This document shows, one piece after another, positions 12,915-24,785 of a stretch of DNA of 64,000 nucleotides (positions are counted from its first letter, which is position 1; each line of letters starts with the position of its first letter). Under the pieces are notes generated by a model. That model saw nothing but the letters and a program-made list of their open reading frames with translations, did not search any database and was not told the DNA's origin. The stretch comes from Paragonimus skrjabini miyazakii. Its lineage: Eukaryota > Platyhelminthes > Trematoda > Plagiorchiida > Troglotrematidae. Made by a program: the position numbers and the translations under genes. The DNA is taken from positions 1 to 64,000 of the forward strand of contig JTDE01001313.1 in assembly GCA_014338405.1 (NCBI GenBank), in the 5' to 3' direction.

Positions 12915-14559
12915 TTAGAAATCTATGGGAAATCTATGGGAATACGGAAGATACACTCAATTGCAGGTTATGTTCAAATTCTATCGTCCAAAGTCCCCTA
13001 TTAGTTAAAAATGTCTGGCTGACAACAGCTCCCTTGACCAAGCGTCTTTTGCGGTCACGACACTACTAGACAGTCACGTCACAGACTAAAGGGTAGCAGG
13101 TGTATGCAAGACAGCTGCATTCATATGGTCGTATATCCCACTATTGACCACGAAGTGATGCTTAGATAGTGAGACGCAGTCTTTTGAGCATATGACAGAA
13201 CTAGATTCTTAGTTGCGGCATTGATGTCTTTCAGGTAAGGAAGAGGGGGTCAGAAGGGGTACCGTCCAAATGCAACCGATGTATTATCCTTTACGATTGA
13301 CACTTTCAATATCGTTCAAAAGCCTAATGCAGTTTCAACTACAATCACTGCACGCAGTAGTGCTCACAATCGAACATCAGTGTGATACTCCCTGGGTAGT
13401 GTTACCCAAGTCAACCCTCCTCCGCGACATAAACGACCGGGAAGTGTCAGAATTTGTCGTTTTCCCAACAATCATATTATTTATCAGTTTCCATCTCCTC
13501 GTCTTATTTTGTCCCCTCCATTTGTGTGGCTTTGTTTGTGCCATGCGTCGCAAACAGAAATCTTTGGTTGGCATCGTCATCCATCTAAGTTCATCTCTTG
13601 ATGCCAGGGAATAATTGGAAGCAGAGGGGAAAGATAGTTGCTAGGGGTAGAGTAAATCTACCCCCAAGAACAGGAATATGAACTGAGTTGCGACGTATCT
13701 TATGCCGTCCATGAGATACGGACGTTATCTTTATTTGAATAATTGTTCTCGCCTCCGCGTGGCACTAAAGTTCACAATTTTATACAAATGTGGCTGATTT
13801 TTTGTTGGTTTGGCAAAGCTGAGGGTTCGGATGAATACATACGCTATCGGTAGACTCGTCTTGTTTTGCCGTACCGTAATTCCTGGATCGTGCATTGTGC
13901 GGTCGGAACTTAAAATATTCGGTCAGGACATTCGTTCGAAATGTTAGTACTCTCCGATATAACAAAAGTAACGATGAGTGGACTGGTGTGTCAGGACAAC
14001 AATAACTTCTGATACTCCCCGTTCGTTTATGTAATAGAACTGAGTTGACTTATAGGCCTCCGCCTTTTGTCTCTTTCTCTCAAAAGTTTGACTTGGGAGG
14101 CAACAGGAAATAGCGTTTTCTTGAAGGACCCTACTCGGAGCCACTGCCTGTCGAGTCTGGCTCACTTAGAGGTTAGATACTAGCCTGGCCCGAAGACGCA
14201 AGGCATTGCACATTGATGTTTGATTCTGAGCACTGCTGCGCGCAATGGATATATTCGAAGCTGCATTAGGCTTTTGAATAATACTAGAAGTGTTTCAACC
14301 GTACTGCATAATACGCCGGTGGTCATGGTCAATCTTCGGACCATCGGTACACTCTTTTGTTTAAGGAATACTCTCCCTAACTTCCTTCTTTAATTGGAAG
14401 ACTCCGGTGCCACAACTTCGAAATTAGTTCTGCCGTATGTTCAGAAGACCGAGTCTCACCATCTGAACATAACTACGCGATCAGTAGTGCGACATATACC
14501 GATATGAGTACATCTGTTTTTCGTCTGACTCCCTCCTCCCCTTCGGCTTGCCTGACGGG

Positions 14560-15490
14560 ATCGTATCTGATAGGACCGGTATCCTAGCCGGCGTAGTCCT
14601 CCGGATCGATGCAGTGTAAAACCCTGACCACCACGTTAAGGTAGCAGGATAGGTCATCAAACTTAACTTTCGAATACTCCCGTCTGGAACTTGATAGGTG
14701 TGTTTCCGAAGCGCCTAGCGTTATCCTTCGTTTGAATTTATCTTCGGATAATGCCGTGGATTAACAGCTTTCTCTCGGGGTCTCTGGTGACGAGGAAGCC
14801 GAATCTCGCAATCAAGCGTGGAGATTGTATTGAACTTCAAAATGGAGTAGAACCTGCTTGACGGGATCCCTGTTGATGATCGCCTGTGTCATGGGACTTA
14901 TCACTTTGACCAAAGGCGGTCGACACCGACCGTAAAGCTGTTTGTTTACTTGTCATATATGCACATGCTCCGACGGACAATAGTTCAGATGTTGCCAAAA
15001 ATGTCTTTTGCAGTGCCATCTTTGACCTTCTGAGACAAGCTCTGTGTTCGCACATCGCAGTGAATATACATCCTGGTTGTCTTACTCCAGAAGAGAAATG
15101 ACTAGATTGCAAATTTGGCGTCCGGGCACAACACACTGACAATGGTGATCGCCTCTTACAATTATGTGCATCTCACGGACACTATATATATATATATATA
15201 TATANNNNNNNNNNNNNNNNNNNNNNNNNNNNNNNNNNNNNNNNNNNNNNNNNNNNNNNNNNNNNNNNNNNNNNNNNNNNNNNNNNNNNNNNNNNNNNNN
15301 NNNNTATATATATATATATATATATATATGGAGACTACCTTGTGCATCTCAACTGTGAACGCATATTGATCACATTGCCGTCAGGTGTCGGTGGCCCCAC
15401 TCCATTAAAAATTACCGTTCATTTTGGACTAATCGCATTGGCTCAGATCATGTTATTGTTCGTGCCTGCTTCGTTTTTCCGTTTGTTTAA
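14560..15490 (+). pseudogene. Degenerate LINE, APE-type endonuclease domain
   Basis: In shifting plus-strand frames the segment reads LFVYLSYMHML or VIYAHAPTDNSSDVAKNVF, FDLLRQALCSHIAVNI, and FGVRAQHTDNGDRLLQLCAS before the assembly gap, then THIDHIAVRCRW, FWTNRIGSDHVIVRA after it. These match ordered blocks of the endonuclease in non-LTR elements (SAYAPTD, DNGDRLLQLC, IDHIA, SDHALVRA). The Asp-His pair of the final motif (SDH) is still visible. Frameshifts make it non-functional. A (TA)n tract and 100 Ns replace the part between DNGDRLLQLC and IDHIA. Confidence 0.7.
15182..15329. repeat. (TA)n microsatellite with a 100-N assembly gap
   Basis: TA repeats at 15182-15204 and 15305-15329 flank exactly 100 Ns (15205-15304), a conventional placeholder for a gap of unknown length. 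Open frames drawn through it are artefacts. Confidence 0.97.
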
Positions 15491-16879
15491 AGATGTCCTG
15501 CTCGCCATCATAGTGATCAGTTGGAATTTGAGTAAAAGTCGCCTGCGAAACTTCTATCAAACGGCAGACGGTTAAACTACCCGGGTCAGAACAATGGCGT
15601 GACTAAAACGAGCACTGAGAAGAAATATCAATAGATATACGAACCTCTTGCGAAGAATTCTTTCCCAAAGGAACATCGCTGATGGCGATTTGCCAGTAGT
15701 TAAGAACCAACTTCTACTGATTCCCTGACTCCGATTGCGACAAGAACCACCGTGAACTGGAGTGCAAACTTGCGAGGAGCCTGCGTATGGACCGTGAGGC
15801 TTAATTCTCCTAGAGAGCCAAAGAAATAGAGGTTTTTTATCGCTAATAGCCGGTCGCTGTTTTTTTGCGATTCTTGGCTGCATTGGCCGTCAACAGTGTG
15901 TTACTGGGATTGTGTGGGAAAGATGGTTCAATAAGTTACAGCTTGTTGCGACGATTTGACGGACGGGTTAGGCACTCCAAGGAACAGTTCAGTTGGTCTG
16001 AGCCAGTTTATTCAGTCGTGGACGGTGATTACATGGTTACGTATGATAATTCTCTGTCGGAATCCCGAGTGACCCTAGGGCTTAAGTTATTGAGGCGTAT
16101 CAAGGCCCTTGGGGCTGATCTTCTCTTCTTTGCAAGGACAGTAGTGAAAAGTTGACATCAGAACTGATAGACCTATTTCAGATGGTTGATGGGAACTTAG
16201 GAGGTATCTTGTGGTCGGTGCTTGCCAGTAGTTATTCGCATTTTCAGTAATTGTATCGAAAGTTCCCATGACAACCATAGGCACGATCATTTTAGGCTAA
16301 ATCGCCACCTCCGACGCGGAAAACCGTAACGTTATCTAAAACTGTTTCCCTTGCAACCTATTTCCGTGAATATATTAAGATCATTATATGCTCAATCTGC
16401 AGGCCGGATGGAAATTTATGAACAACTCTTCTGGGTGTTCACCATTTATAAGGTCGTTTACTAATGGTATCCGATCTCTCTCATGTTGTCCTATGGTTTC
16501 GTGGATTACATTCTAGAGAGTGAACCTGACAAATCTAATGAACTTAATGTTCAGTTTCTTCCTGACAATAAGTTAGCTTAGTTCCTCCACCGAAGACATC
16601 CAAACTGTGATGGTAGCCGATACTTGAACAGATACTGTGTCAGTTGATTCAACAAAACCAGGTATACCTGCCAATAATCACACGAGATGGCTATCAGCTG
16701 ACGAAATGCATCGATTGTTCTGATAAATCACGATGATCAACACCATGCAACCAAGTAGCAATCTCCTTGAATCAAAAATCAACACTGCGGACAAGTGGCA
16801 CATTATCGAGTGACATCAAAAATGCCATCAACCATCGAAGGTAGGCTAACGATTTAATCAACAGATTTGAGTGTTCGTT

Positions 16880-17700
16880 ATTAATGTAGCTCCGTTTTGT
16901 ACGACGATAAGTTTTGATCGGAGCTGAGTCTTCATTTTTGCTTTCATAGACACCAACTCAACACAAGCCATGCAGAGCAAGTTGAATGGTCGTGTTGGTC
17001 TGCATAGAATGCTCTTTGCACTCCAAATTACAAAGTGCCGCTTCAATACTAGGACACCTACACCCTCATGTTGTTTATTGCAAGCAGCCTCTTGAGACTG
17101 GATCGTTTCACATAGATGATTAGCATGATCTCTTCCACTTGTAATGCTGCTCATAAAATATCAGCGAGAATAGCAAGTTCATTGACCGTTTTGCTAACCT
17201 GCGTCGCATGTGATGTCGATTGTCGCTGAATGGAAGGCTTTATAAGTTTTGTACGCGTTCTGTTTTGCTTTCTGGTTCGGAAACATAATCTGTTCGTGAC
17301 GAAGATGTTAACCACATTACTGTATTTGACCATCATCGTCCCGCTAATTAGCCCACATCAAATGGGATGATCGGATGTATAACGCAGCCGTTTGCTTGCG
17401 CGTGTTTCTGAACGTTCCGACTAAGTGATCGTTCGGTCAAGTAATCAGGCTTTATAGTTTATGATAACTGTCACCTACTCTTCGTGTCAGGTGAGCGTTC
17501 TCCGCACTGGACCTTGTTTACTGAAACCACGAGCGGTTGGGTAAAGCCGCATAAGTATCAAGCAACAGTGCGGTCACGAGATCTAAAGGCCGTGATCAAT
17601 TCGTTGAGTAAAGTGCGTAAGTGCCTCCTATTCGTTTGGGGACTTCGTGATGAGTCAAATCACTAATTAGAAACACTGTGCAAGGTGACAGCGTGCCACA
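16880..17700 (+). pseudogene. Degenerate LINE family A, RT C-terminal part, copy 1
   Basis: Plus-strand pieces read LNGRVGLHRMLFA near 16975, HIKWDDRMYNAAVCLRVF near 17360 and TLFTETTSGWVK...WGLRDESNH at 17510-17660, in the order expected of the LINE C-terminus. Nucleotides 17270-17450 align closely with 54010-54140 and with the reverse complement of 36990-37140, so these are copies of one family. Stops and frameshifts occur throughout. The 60-codon open frame at 17484-17666 is a surviving part of this element, not a gene. Confidence 0.65.
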
Positions 17701-18054
17701 GACAGTGACCTGCCTTCATCCACAGCATTTCTCTTCAACTTTGTTTTGTCTGTTTTATATTTTTTATTTTATAATATTTCGCGTTATTTCTGTGTTAGGT
17801 GGCAACTTGAACCATAGTTCCTTGTGACCAGGTTCATTGTCGTCGTGAATGATTGCGTAATGGCAATAGTAGTAATAAACATATCATCCGTGTTTTCGAA
17901 GTGGTTGTCATCACACCACGCTTGATGTTAAGTACTCTTTGGTATTTCTTGTTAGGCAGTAAGTCAAATTTTTGTTTGTGTACACTAGTCTCTATTTGCC
18001 TCCCTTGTGATTCATATACGTTTATCGGTAATTCCTCTGTCGCTGATCCGTCAG

Positions 18055-18255
18055 GCCTCTCCACACGATCAATCCACATGGGCTGGAAACGCCGTTGCTT
18101 CCTGTTTACAACCGGCGGCAATTCCCGAATTCACTATGCATGATGAATTGCATAGCGATATGTGCATTTCATATGCTCAACGATGCAAACCACCGAAAGT
18201 GCTGGTCGGTCGCTTCCTTTTGGGTGATACGATTGGACGCGGAAGTTACGGAAAG
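18055..18255 (+). CDS. STK11: STK11-like kinase exon 2: linker and glycine-rich ATP loop
   Basis: Acceptor CCGTCAG ends at 18054 and the donor is AAG|GTAGGT; 67 codons, phase 0 at both ends. Residues 140-190 of the model form a linker, followed by VGRFLLGDTIGRGSYGK, which is kinase subdomain I: a beta-1 strand and the GxGxxG nucleotide-binding loop, with Gly, Arg, Gly, Ser, Tyr, Gly at model residues 200-205. LKB1 has a very similar YLLGDLLGEGSYGKV. The valine that normally follows the loop is supplied by the first codon of exon 3, an independent check on the splice. The frame stays open past the donor for about 135 bases before a stop, so an intron-retaining short isoform is formally possible but unsupported. 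Confidence 0.87.
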
Positions 18256-18859
18256 GTAGGTGACTTCCGATACTCGTTCTTTCCCTATAGGTTTGTTACA
18301 ACAAGCCTTGGTGGATTATCTGTAACGTATTTCCTTATGATAATTTCAGATATCCTTAAATTTATTTATTTTTCCAAAATGTTTGAGTGCTGATTGATGA
18401 CGTCTTCCAGGCGCATTTTATTCACTCTTCCTAAGAGTTCATTCACATGGTAGATTTATCTATCAGACCCAGAAAACGACATTGTTTTTCATACTTCTAC
18501 AGCGCCTGGGTCACTATCAAAATGGTCTACATCATGCTACGAAGATTCTCGACTTGTACATTCTGTGACCTCTTACTCATCCCAATGGTTTATTGGGTCC
18601 AGCTGAACCGTGCGATCCTCGCACTGTCAGAGTAACTCATGCTGGATAAGTCAAAACTGAAGTTTGTTTTGGTCCTCCAACGCAATAGGGTTGCCGCCCA
18701 GGACTACTCCGTGCCGGCATGTTTCAAAAAAGATGAAAAGGCTTCAGTTGCGTTTTCTTTCAGGATATTCCACGTCACTTGAGGTGAGCGGCGACCCGAG
18801 CCACAGTACCGTTTGGTCAGGCTCATGGCTGCTATGATGATGATGTTTCAACTTTTGTG

Positions 18860-20090
18860 AACGACCGAGAACATCCTTCTCTGCTGGGATCGCTCGATGC
18901 CAGTCCCCCTTAGGGGGATTAGCCTAACCCCAGCCATTACCAGGATTCTGGTGTCCATTATGTCACGTCGACTCACCGCAGTTCCGGAGGCATACATTAT
19001 GGAAGAACAAACTGGAGTTCATCCTGGGCGAGCGTGTGTCGGTTAAACTTTTACTCCTCATCAAATTCCGGAGCAGCGTCATACTGATTGACTCAGTGGG
19101 TTGATCTACACTTTTAGGGTCCCTTAAACGCAGGGGTATACCGACCGAGTATTTGAGCGTAATATCGAAGCTTTGTTTCCGCAATTCAGATAAGTTTTAG
19201 GTTTACGGCCAAGTGCCTGTCAGTTTCAACACCAAAAGTGGCGCACGTTATCTTCGTTTGCATTTGTTAGGGACGAAACAGTGGGGAACTATCTACGGAA
19301 GTTCAGATGCCGGCTTGAACCTGCTGCCTGGTGGAAGACTGATTGGTCCTAATTGTGCTGACGATAAAATGTGGTATTTTTCGTTTTCTTCGCCACAGAT
19401 TATGTTACACACCATTTCAGACTCTTCTAAATATTTCGGAATGTGCTTTTTAGCCTCGACGTGGCGAGCGCTTTTGCAAGGCTGCTGTGATTACGTAGAA
19501 TTGATGTTGAATATTGAAGCTATAGTTTGCTTGCTTAGAAATTTGCATCAGCGGTAGCGATGGTATAGAGGATGAAATGGAAACGCATGTCTCTAAGGGT
19601 AGGGTGGTATTAACTAATCTAGGACACCTGTGTCATCAGGAAAGCATCTCTGTGAAGCTCCAGGGTCGCGTATATGAGGCAACTCAGAGGGCTGTTTTAC
19701 CTGACGGTTGTAAGACTTGGCTACTGATGGTAGAAGTGAGCCGTTTCCAGTAATTTGACAATTAATTTCTGCGTTCAACTGCTTGCCACGAGTGCCACCA
19801 GTGAGTAGGCATCGAGGAGGTTGAGAAGCGAATATTTAACATTGATTGTCAAGCTAATAGTTTTGTTGATTCATGACGTCTACACTTGACTGGAAGAAAT
19901 GAATTCGTTCACCAAGGTGTTGACCACTGTGAGTCGGGTCCGTCTCACGGGTTGCGGAACCCAGGACTCACAGGGTAGGTGGCTGGAAACCCTAGTTGAG
20001 ATGGAGGTTAATGGGACTCAGTGGCGTGAATGTTGTCGTTGTTTGGTCGAGTTGCCTGTGAAGTGAGTGCACTTAATGACGCTTGGTAGT
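18860..20090 (+). pseudogene. Degenerate LINE family B, reverse transcriptase, copy 1
   Basis: Joined over frameshifts the plus strand reads GISLTPAITRILVSIMSRRL, EEQTGVHPGRA (the RT fingers/palm motif usually ENQAGFRPGRG), SSKYFGMCF near 19430, LLQGCCDYVELMLN, SKGRVVLTNLGHLC near 19600 and a tail WRECCRCLVELPVK ending in a stop near 20060. This is RT palm to C-terminus. The same tail occurs in reverse at 52850-52935, so both belong to one family. The YADD catalytic motif is decayed (NCADDKM). At least four frameshifts make it inactive. Confidence 0.75.
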
Positions 20091-21149
20091 GAAAACTACA
20101 AGGAAGGTTTCTTGCTGATAATGGCTTACTTTCATTTGTAGCTCAGTTTTTCTAAGGTGTTGAACATTTAATTATAGTCATAATTGTTTATTAGTTAAAT
20201 CTGCCCCCTCTCTTCCCTTCCCCATTACTTCTTGGCGAGGGCTTCTTTTTATCTTCGTGGTCAGATAGCCCTCCTTGGTAACCGTGTTCCGGTTCACAAT
20301 GCGTCCTTTCGTTTCTCAGACTTATCAAGGTTTGATGTTTTTATAACTGCTACTTAGAACTAAAACGTTTATAAATGTAAGCGCGTTTCGGAACAAATAT
20401 ATTGATGAGCTGCATTGGTGTGGGCGCTAAAAACATTGAAAATTGGTATGTGACGCTTTTCGTTGGGGATATCAGCATGCAGTATGAAGTTATTATAATT
20501 TCAGTATCGACCGGTGATCAGTTATCGAAGAGCGAACATCGATAACACAATGACACATTTGCTGGACTCAACTCCTAATCACTTGAGTGATGTGGAACGT
20601 AGTTATCATTACACTGATGTCACGACTCTGTGTAACTCTTGGAATTGACCAGTAATTGCTGAAGTCATTACAGTGGTTTGACTGTGTGATCAGCCCGACA
20701 CTGTATTCCATCCACAAATCCATGATATTCATTTATTTCCTGGAACGTCAGCACTAGTGGGAGGTCGGTTCTATGTGCTCACTGCTGGTGGCATCCCTTT
20801 CCAGATTAGCCTGTAACAGTGACCGATGCCGAGGGACGCCTGCGCTAACCGCCATCAAAGATGGCTTGCTCCGCACCACTTGTAATCTTATGTAAATTTG
20901 TCGTATCCGGTATACATCCGGTGAAATAAGACGGGAATATATGTATGGAGGCCTTTATAGTCCAGCCGGTCAATGCTGGTTAGCCAGGTGGGCAGACTAG
21001 TAAGAAAATGAAAACCTTTGTCTCTCGTGAACAAATGAAAATAAAGACTTATTTGATGAAATCCAAGCTAATAAGAAAGATGGCAAAAATACTAGACGAG
21101 AAGAATTTCAGTGCGCTTTATATAATACTAGGAATGAAAACGAAGATTT

Positions 21150-22860
21150 AAGTTTGTTTTGAGAAGTCAAACAAAACCCTCAACATACAGTGACCTACAA
21201 ATCTGAAAAGAAAAACAGATACTGGGTCACCGACCGTTGAATTCGTGGCCACATTCTTCACAACGCCATGTGGTCACCCACTGTGACCTATAGCACCTAA
21301 AGTCCCGTTGCGCATCACACGCTTGAATTCACGGCCATGCAACTGCCTCACATTAAACCTCTCGAATCTTGTTCCTTCTAACAGTCCGGCTCAAGACGAC
21401 TTCCTCCCATGACGTACGATCAATATTACAACGCGAAAGACGTACTTGGACAGCGTCATGGTATCGCAGCTTCTGACTGTCAGGATTTTGCCCGTCTGCA
21501 CTCAGCTATTCTCATAGCAGTTGCTTCGGGATGGGTTAATCGACCATCTTTCTGACGTTTTCCACTCACTGAGGCTGATTGAGCATCGTCATAGGTTCAA
21601 TCCCGTCTGTGTCTGTTCGCAAAATACCTCAGTGTTCGAAACCATGTCTGACCACGGAATACCCAAGATGCGTCTTAGACAATGTAAGTGGAGTCCGCTG
21701 AGATACCGCACAGTATATTGCTATACTCTTCACACCACTGCCTTACAACAGTGTGAGTACCACTGTTGCACGTTAGAGAAACAGCTTCGTTTTCATCGTC
21801 AGGCTGCGGTTCCTCCAGACACTTGTTTCTGGATGTCCGAAATTAGCGGTAGCCTTGATTGCGCCACCTCGCAATTCGCTTGACAGACTGTCGTCAAAGT
21901 AGAAGGAATCTTTGCGGCTATCCACAATGTCTCCATTGATGTAGACACCAGATGTATATTCGACATTCCCTCCCGGAGAAGACTGAAAGCAGGGAAATAT
22001 GCTTATATCCAAGCCGAAGTTGCTAACGGCGGTCACGAAGGCCGTGACAGTTTCCCACTGTACGCAACTAGCGCACCGTCATCTTTGACCAGTAGTATTT
22101 GAACCTTCGAGTCGCGTAGCAGGCGTGGAGCGTCGAAGCGTCGAATTTTCAGAAGATGACCACCCATGTTTGAACATTATCCTCCGAATTCTGAACAGCA
22201 GCTACTACTCCATTCAACTACAGGCTAAATAGGATCACTGTCTCACACCAGTGACAAGTTCGAACTCATTAAACGTCGTCTCGCACGATCGCATCTTCGG
22301 CTTCGTACCCACGTGCTGTATTTCAATTAAACCAACGAACTTACCTAGACATCTAAACTTACCAAACACTGTCCACAACGCTTCGCTGCCCCCACGGAAT
22401 CAAACGCCTCGGCGAACTTCACAAAGAGTGCACACAACGGTTTATGGCGTTTTTCTTGGAGCTGCCGAGCTATCAGTCATACTGCAACTTCTCATTATCC
22501 GCGCTGCTCTTCGGAAACATTCATCTCTAGGATTTTTGCGTTCACCCCATTAGGCAGTGTTCTCTCACGAACTTATCCAGCACAGTTCAACAGACTAATT
22601 TCTCGATAGCTGTTCACGTTTTACTTGCTCATCTCCCTCAACCAACGGTGCAGTGAAAGCAGTTTTGAACTCCTGCGGAACAGTTTCATGATCCCACACA
22701 GTGAACTAACTGGAGCAGGGCGAGATGCAGAGCTGCTCACAAGATGCACTGGACTACACTTGACAGTAGAGTGTGCACGCATCGAGCTGACTTCACTCGT
22801 GCATATATGTATGCGTCATCTTAAATGGGAAGGCGCCGGGTTATTGTTGCAAAACTGACA
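21150..22860 (-). pseudogene. Degenerate LINE family C, reverse transcriptase
   Basis: On the minus strand, in order, I read PQEFKTAFTAPLVEGDE and ISLLNCAG near 22560-22700, ALWTVFGKFRCLGKFVGLI near 22300-22400, LLVKDDGALVAYSG near 22060 (YADD motif decayed to VKDD), PGGNVEYTSGVYINGD at 21900-21990, TSVWRNRSLTMKTKLFL at 21773-21825, RILGIPWSDMVSNTEV near 21610-21680 and a C-terminal block TSWEEVVLSRTVRRNKIREV ending with a stop near 21360. This series is the palm-to-C-terminus of a non-LTR RT of a different lineage from families A and B. The 87-codon minus ORF at 21773-22036 is part of it. Multiple frameshifts. Confidence 0.75.
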
Positions 22861-23636
22861 CAAGATATTATTATTACCCAAGGTAGCCGTGTAGCTTGCA
22901 AATGTTCCACTACCATGATAATTCATACCGACGATGCAACATGGACTTCACTGGAAGTGGGTGGCCTTTTTGCAACCGATAAAGCGAAGCTAACATAAAC
23001 AACGATATAGTCTGGGTCTACGAAATCGCTGCAAAATGAACAACACTTTTTAACGACGTAGAGTCGCCGACGACTGACGATAGTATGATTGATTTATTCT
23101 CACGGTTGGGTTGCGCTGGGCAATTTCCATGTGAGAAGTATTACAGTCTTTCGTGTTAACATGGAGAATAATATATAGTGTGTGAAGTGCATACAATCAC
23201 AATAACATGTCACCATTGTCGGCACGTTGTGTCTGAACATCGAGCATATCACCTGGCCGCTTCTGTTTTGGAGTAAGACTACCACCTTGTGCAATCAGCA
23301 ACTCCACGTGCACATCGCCTAAGTTTGTCCCGAAAAAAGATGTTTTCGGTATCTGATCTGCTATTTGTTGGATTTCAGGTATAACAGATAATCTTCTTTC
23401 TGCTCAGAGCGCAAATTTTAGCGACACATAAGGAGTTATATATAGACCTCTTTTGTTACCCTGATATAGTAGTCTGGCTTGCGTGCCGCGCTGATCCAGT
23501 GGTCTATGATGACTAAAACTCCGTGTTTTCCAAGCAATCCTTATATTTTGTTGCCTGGTAGACTCACAATTTTTGTGAGAGGTTTCGGGTGGGGTCCCGA
23601 AAATACCTTTATCCTTCTGCTCCTCAGGCCAAACTG

Positions 23637-24095
23637 TTAAGCCGTATCATCCCAGCTGAGTTTGTCAGATTGTTCCGTTCTGTAGCCCAAGCAACTGCAT
23701 GATATCAAGATTAACATTGTTCTGACAAGTACGTTTAGCTTCTTCTTCTCTTGCGTCAGATTGCAATTTATCAAAACCCAGACAACTCGGCAAACGCTGA
23801 CTCTTTTAAAGCTTTCATGCTCCATTAAATGGGTCAAAAGAGTTCTCTGTATCTTTGTCCTGTCACCTGAACCTACATTTGTAGCCACAGCATTACCGCT
23901 CGGTGAAACGAGGCCCCACATTCTTGGCTCTTTATCGAGGACTCCGGTGTCAGCGAAGACTAGTTCCGTGCTAGTGTTGATCTCACTCAGTTTTAATTGC
24001 TTGAACCCGCGACTGTGTCGTCGACAGTCAGCGTGATTATCACTACACTCAATGTAACTATTAACGGACCAGTAACTTGGGTTTTTGGTGCACAC
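23637..24095 (-). other. Unassigned 152-codon open frame, minus strand
   Basis: The longest open frame in intron 2. It contains GFKQLKLSEINTSTELVFAD and DRTKIQRTLLTHLMEHESFK. I recognise no domain, signal peptide or membrane segment. The opposite strand is also open (23761-24036). Its composition looks protein-like, so it may be a fragment of a repeat-encoded protein, but no family can be named. I would not call it a gene. Confidence 0.25.
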
Positions 24096-24763
24096 TATTC
24101 GCGGCAGCTCTGTGGTAACAAAGCCGTTTATAGATCAGTTGAACCTGCCCATGTGTTGGCAGCTCAACGGCATCATCCGGTCATCCGTATATGGTCTCGT
24201 ATGTCACAAACAAACAACTATCCTATAGTTAAAAAACTGAATTTTTCTTTCTCATAAAATTTAACCCGACAGTCTTTGCCTGCAGAATATGCTTGAAATG
24301 ACGATGTTAGACGACGTGATATCACGCAGCGAACCCACGAATGCAACATTCCGGTTAATTCTTCAACCTCCGTATTGCATACTGCTTGCTAACCCGTGAC
24401 ATTTTCAGGTCACGCATGGGCTGCTGGAACCAGAACGACAGTCTTTGAAGAAGCTTGAGTTTCAGAAGTAACTCAGACAGTCGAGTTGGCTGTCAATATG
24501 CCACGTAGATACCAGTGCCTGTTCTACAGCAACCTGTTGCATAATACAGCATGGGCTCCACACAACGTGTTGAGTGGAGTCGTCTTCCTCTTTCCATCCG
24601 ACCTGTTTACGAGGTTATGTTAGTTAAATAAATTTTCATTTCCTACCTGTTGACTGCCATTGACATCTAGCCACTGCTTGCTATGCAGGTGTGTGTACGT
24701 GCGCGCGTGCAGTCACCTATTGGATTGTTTTGAGGACGGCACACATGAACCGAATAGACACAA

Positions 24764-24785
24764 GCACACACACACACACACACAC
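24764..24785. repeat. (CA)n microsatellite
   Basis: Eleven CA units in a row; nearby bases 24690-24712 are rich in GTGTG/GCGCG on the same strand. Confidence 0.9.

Larger units (their letters stand above)
4578..18054 (+). other. Intron 1 (about 13.5 kb)
   Basis: Donor GTAAGC, acceptor CCGTCAG. It contains a degenerate LINE piece near 11440-12190, a minus-strand SINE at 12670-12870, a LINE endonuclease piece at 14560-15490 broken by a microsatellite and gap, and a LINE RT piece at 16880-17700. The stretches 4580-11400, 12900-14550 and 15500-16870 hold no repeat or coding unit I could identify. Confidence 0.75.

Noticed and set aside
15115..15369. Open frames across the N run on both strands
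   Set aside because: They exist only because Ns and TA repeats contain no stops.
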